42,611 nt of DNA from Anaerolineales bacterium (GTDB lineage Bacteria > Chloroflexota > Anaerolineae > Anaerolineales > UBA11858), in the NCBI GenBank assembly GCA_016785015.1, contig JADHTJ010000023.1, positions 1 through 42,611 of the forward strand. Reading direction: 5' to 3'. A program made the translations under genes and the position numbers. The notes under the pieces are model-generated. The model worked only from the letters and a program-made list of their open reading frames with translations. It ran no database searches and was not told the DNA's origin. Shown in pieces: positions 42,517 to 42,611 of the stretch (the stretch's first letter is position 1; each line of letters opens with the position of its first letter).

Positions 42517-42611
42517 TCAGACCTGATCAAGATGAGCAAGGGCTAATTCAGGGATGACCACCATCTCACGCAGTTTCAACGCCATCACGAGCGCCTGACG
42601 GCCAAACTCAG
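42517..42611 (-). CDS. Possible 3' end of an unidentified gene
   Basis: On the minus strand a frame runs from the window edge for 31 codons to TGA (42517-42519). The product has a plausible composition: EFGRQALVMALKLREM then VVIPELALAHLDQV. It is too short to identify, and it has no visible promoter or other end, so it may be a chance frame. Confidence 0.35.
   Translation of the reverse strand, partial: EFGRQALVMALKLREMVVIPELALAHLDQV

Overview
The window looks like part of a chromosome from an uncultivated or environmental member of the Chloroflexota, probably Anaerolineae-like. This rests on the gene mix (tandem-GNAT proteins, GH94 phosphorylase, GPH symporter, DUF2142 protein, hgcAB next to arsM) and on the dispersed CTTCGACAAGCTCAG-type repeats. 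No rRNA or phylogenetic marker is present, so the placement is an inference. Coding density is high. Gaps between genes are often filled by G-rich perfect hairpins and other short inverted-repeat elements.

Layout. 1-2.7 kb: CorC/HlyC-type transporter and a MEMO-family protein, separated by repeats. 2.8-8.0 kb: a promoter, a 30-codon leader ORF and two tandem terminators, then an unknown protein, an MFS exporter, two tandem-GNAT acetyltransferases and a HAD phosphatase. 8.0-13.6 kb: GAF-GAF-GGDEF diguanylate cyclase, two lipoproteins (one an esterase), an FMN reductase, and an HtrA-like protease whose stop overlaps the start of a LuxR-type regulator with a degenerate receiver. 14.0-16.2 kb: PIG-L deacetylase and a membrane-anchored LysM/M23 peptidase. 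16.4-19.7 kb (minus strand): arsR, arsM, a UGA-containing AhpD/CMD-family gene, a tiny ORF, hgcA and hgcB. 19.75 kb: tRNA-Val(GAC). 20.8-29.8 kb: a four-gene efflux operon (two FtsX-type permeases, an ABC-ABC-cNMP ATPase and a lipoprotein membrane-fusion protein) divergent from a TetR regulator. 29.8-34.8 kb: GPH sugar symporter, a peroxiredoxin-glutaredoxin fusion with in-frame UGA, and GH94 phosphorylase. 34.9-37.4 kb: metA and metY. 37.8-42.6 kb: bacterioferritin-like protein, xylose-isomerase remnant, GT2 glycosyltransferase, DUF2142 membrane protein and a partial ORF.

The most important region is 16.4-19.7 kb. HgcA (NVWCAAGK cap-helix motif plus five membrane segments) and HgcB (two 4Fe-4S motifs, CMECGAC and C-terminal cysteines) are the mercury-methylation pair. 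They lie downstream, on the same strand, of an ArsR-type repressor whose promoter carries its putative operator between -35 and -10, of an ArsM arsenite methyltransferase, and of an AhpD-like gene whose redox motif reads C-x-x-UGA. A perfect 17-nt hairpin lies exactly 11 nt after that UGA, matching the geometry of a minimal bacterial SECIS. A second gene, the Prx-Grx fusion, has UGA at the peroxidatic cysteine. The organism therefore probably makes selenoproteins, and the island may join arsenic methylation, mercury methylation and selenium-based redox chemistry in one transcription unit.

Other coherent modules are: O-acetylhomoserine-type methionine synthesis (MetA with Glu111 and MetY); oligosaccharide uptake and phosphorolysis (GPH symporter and GH94); and a leader-controlled drug-resistance-like operon at 2.8-7.3 kb.
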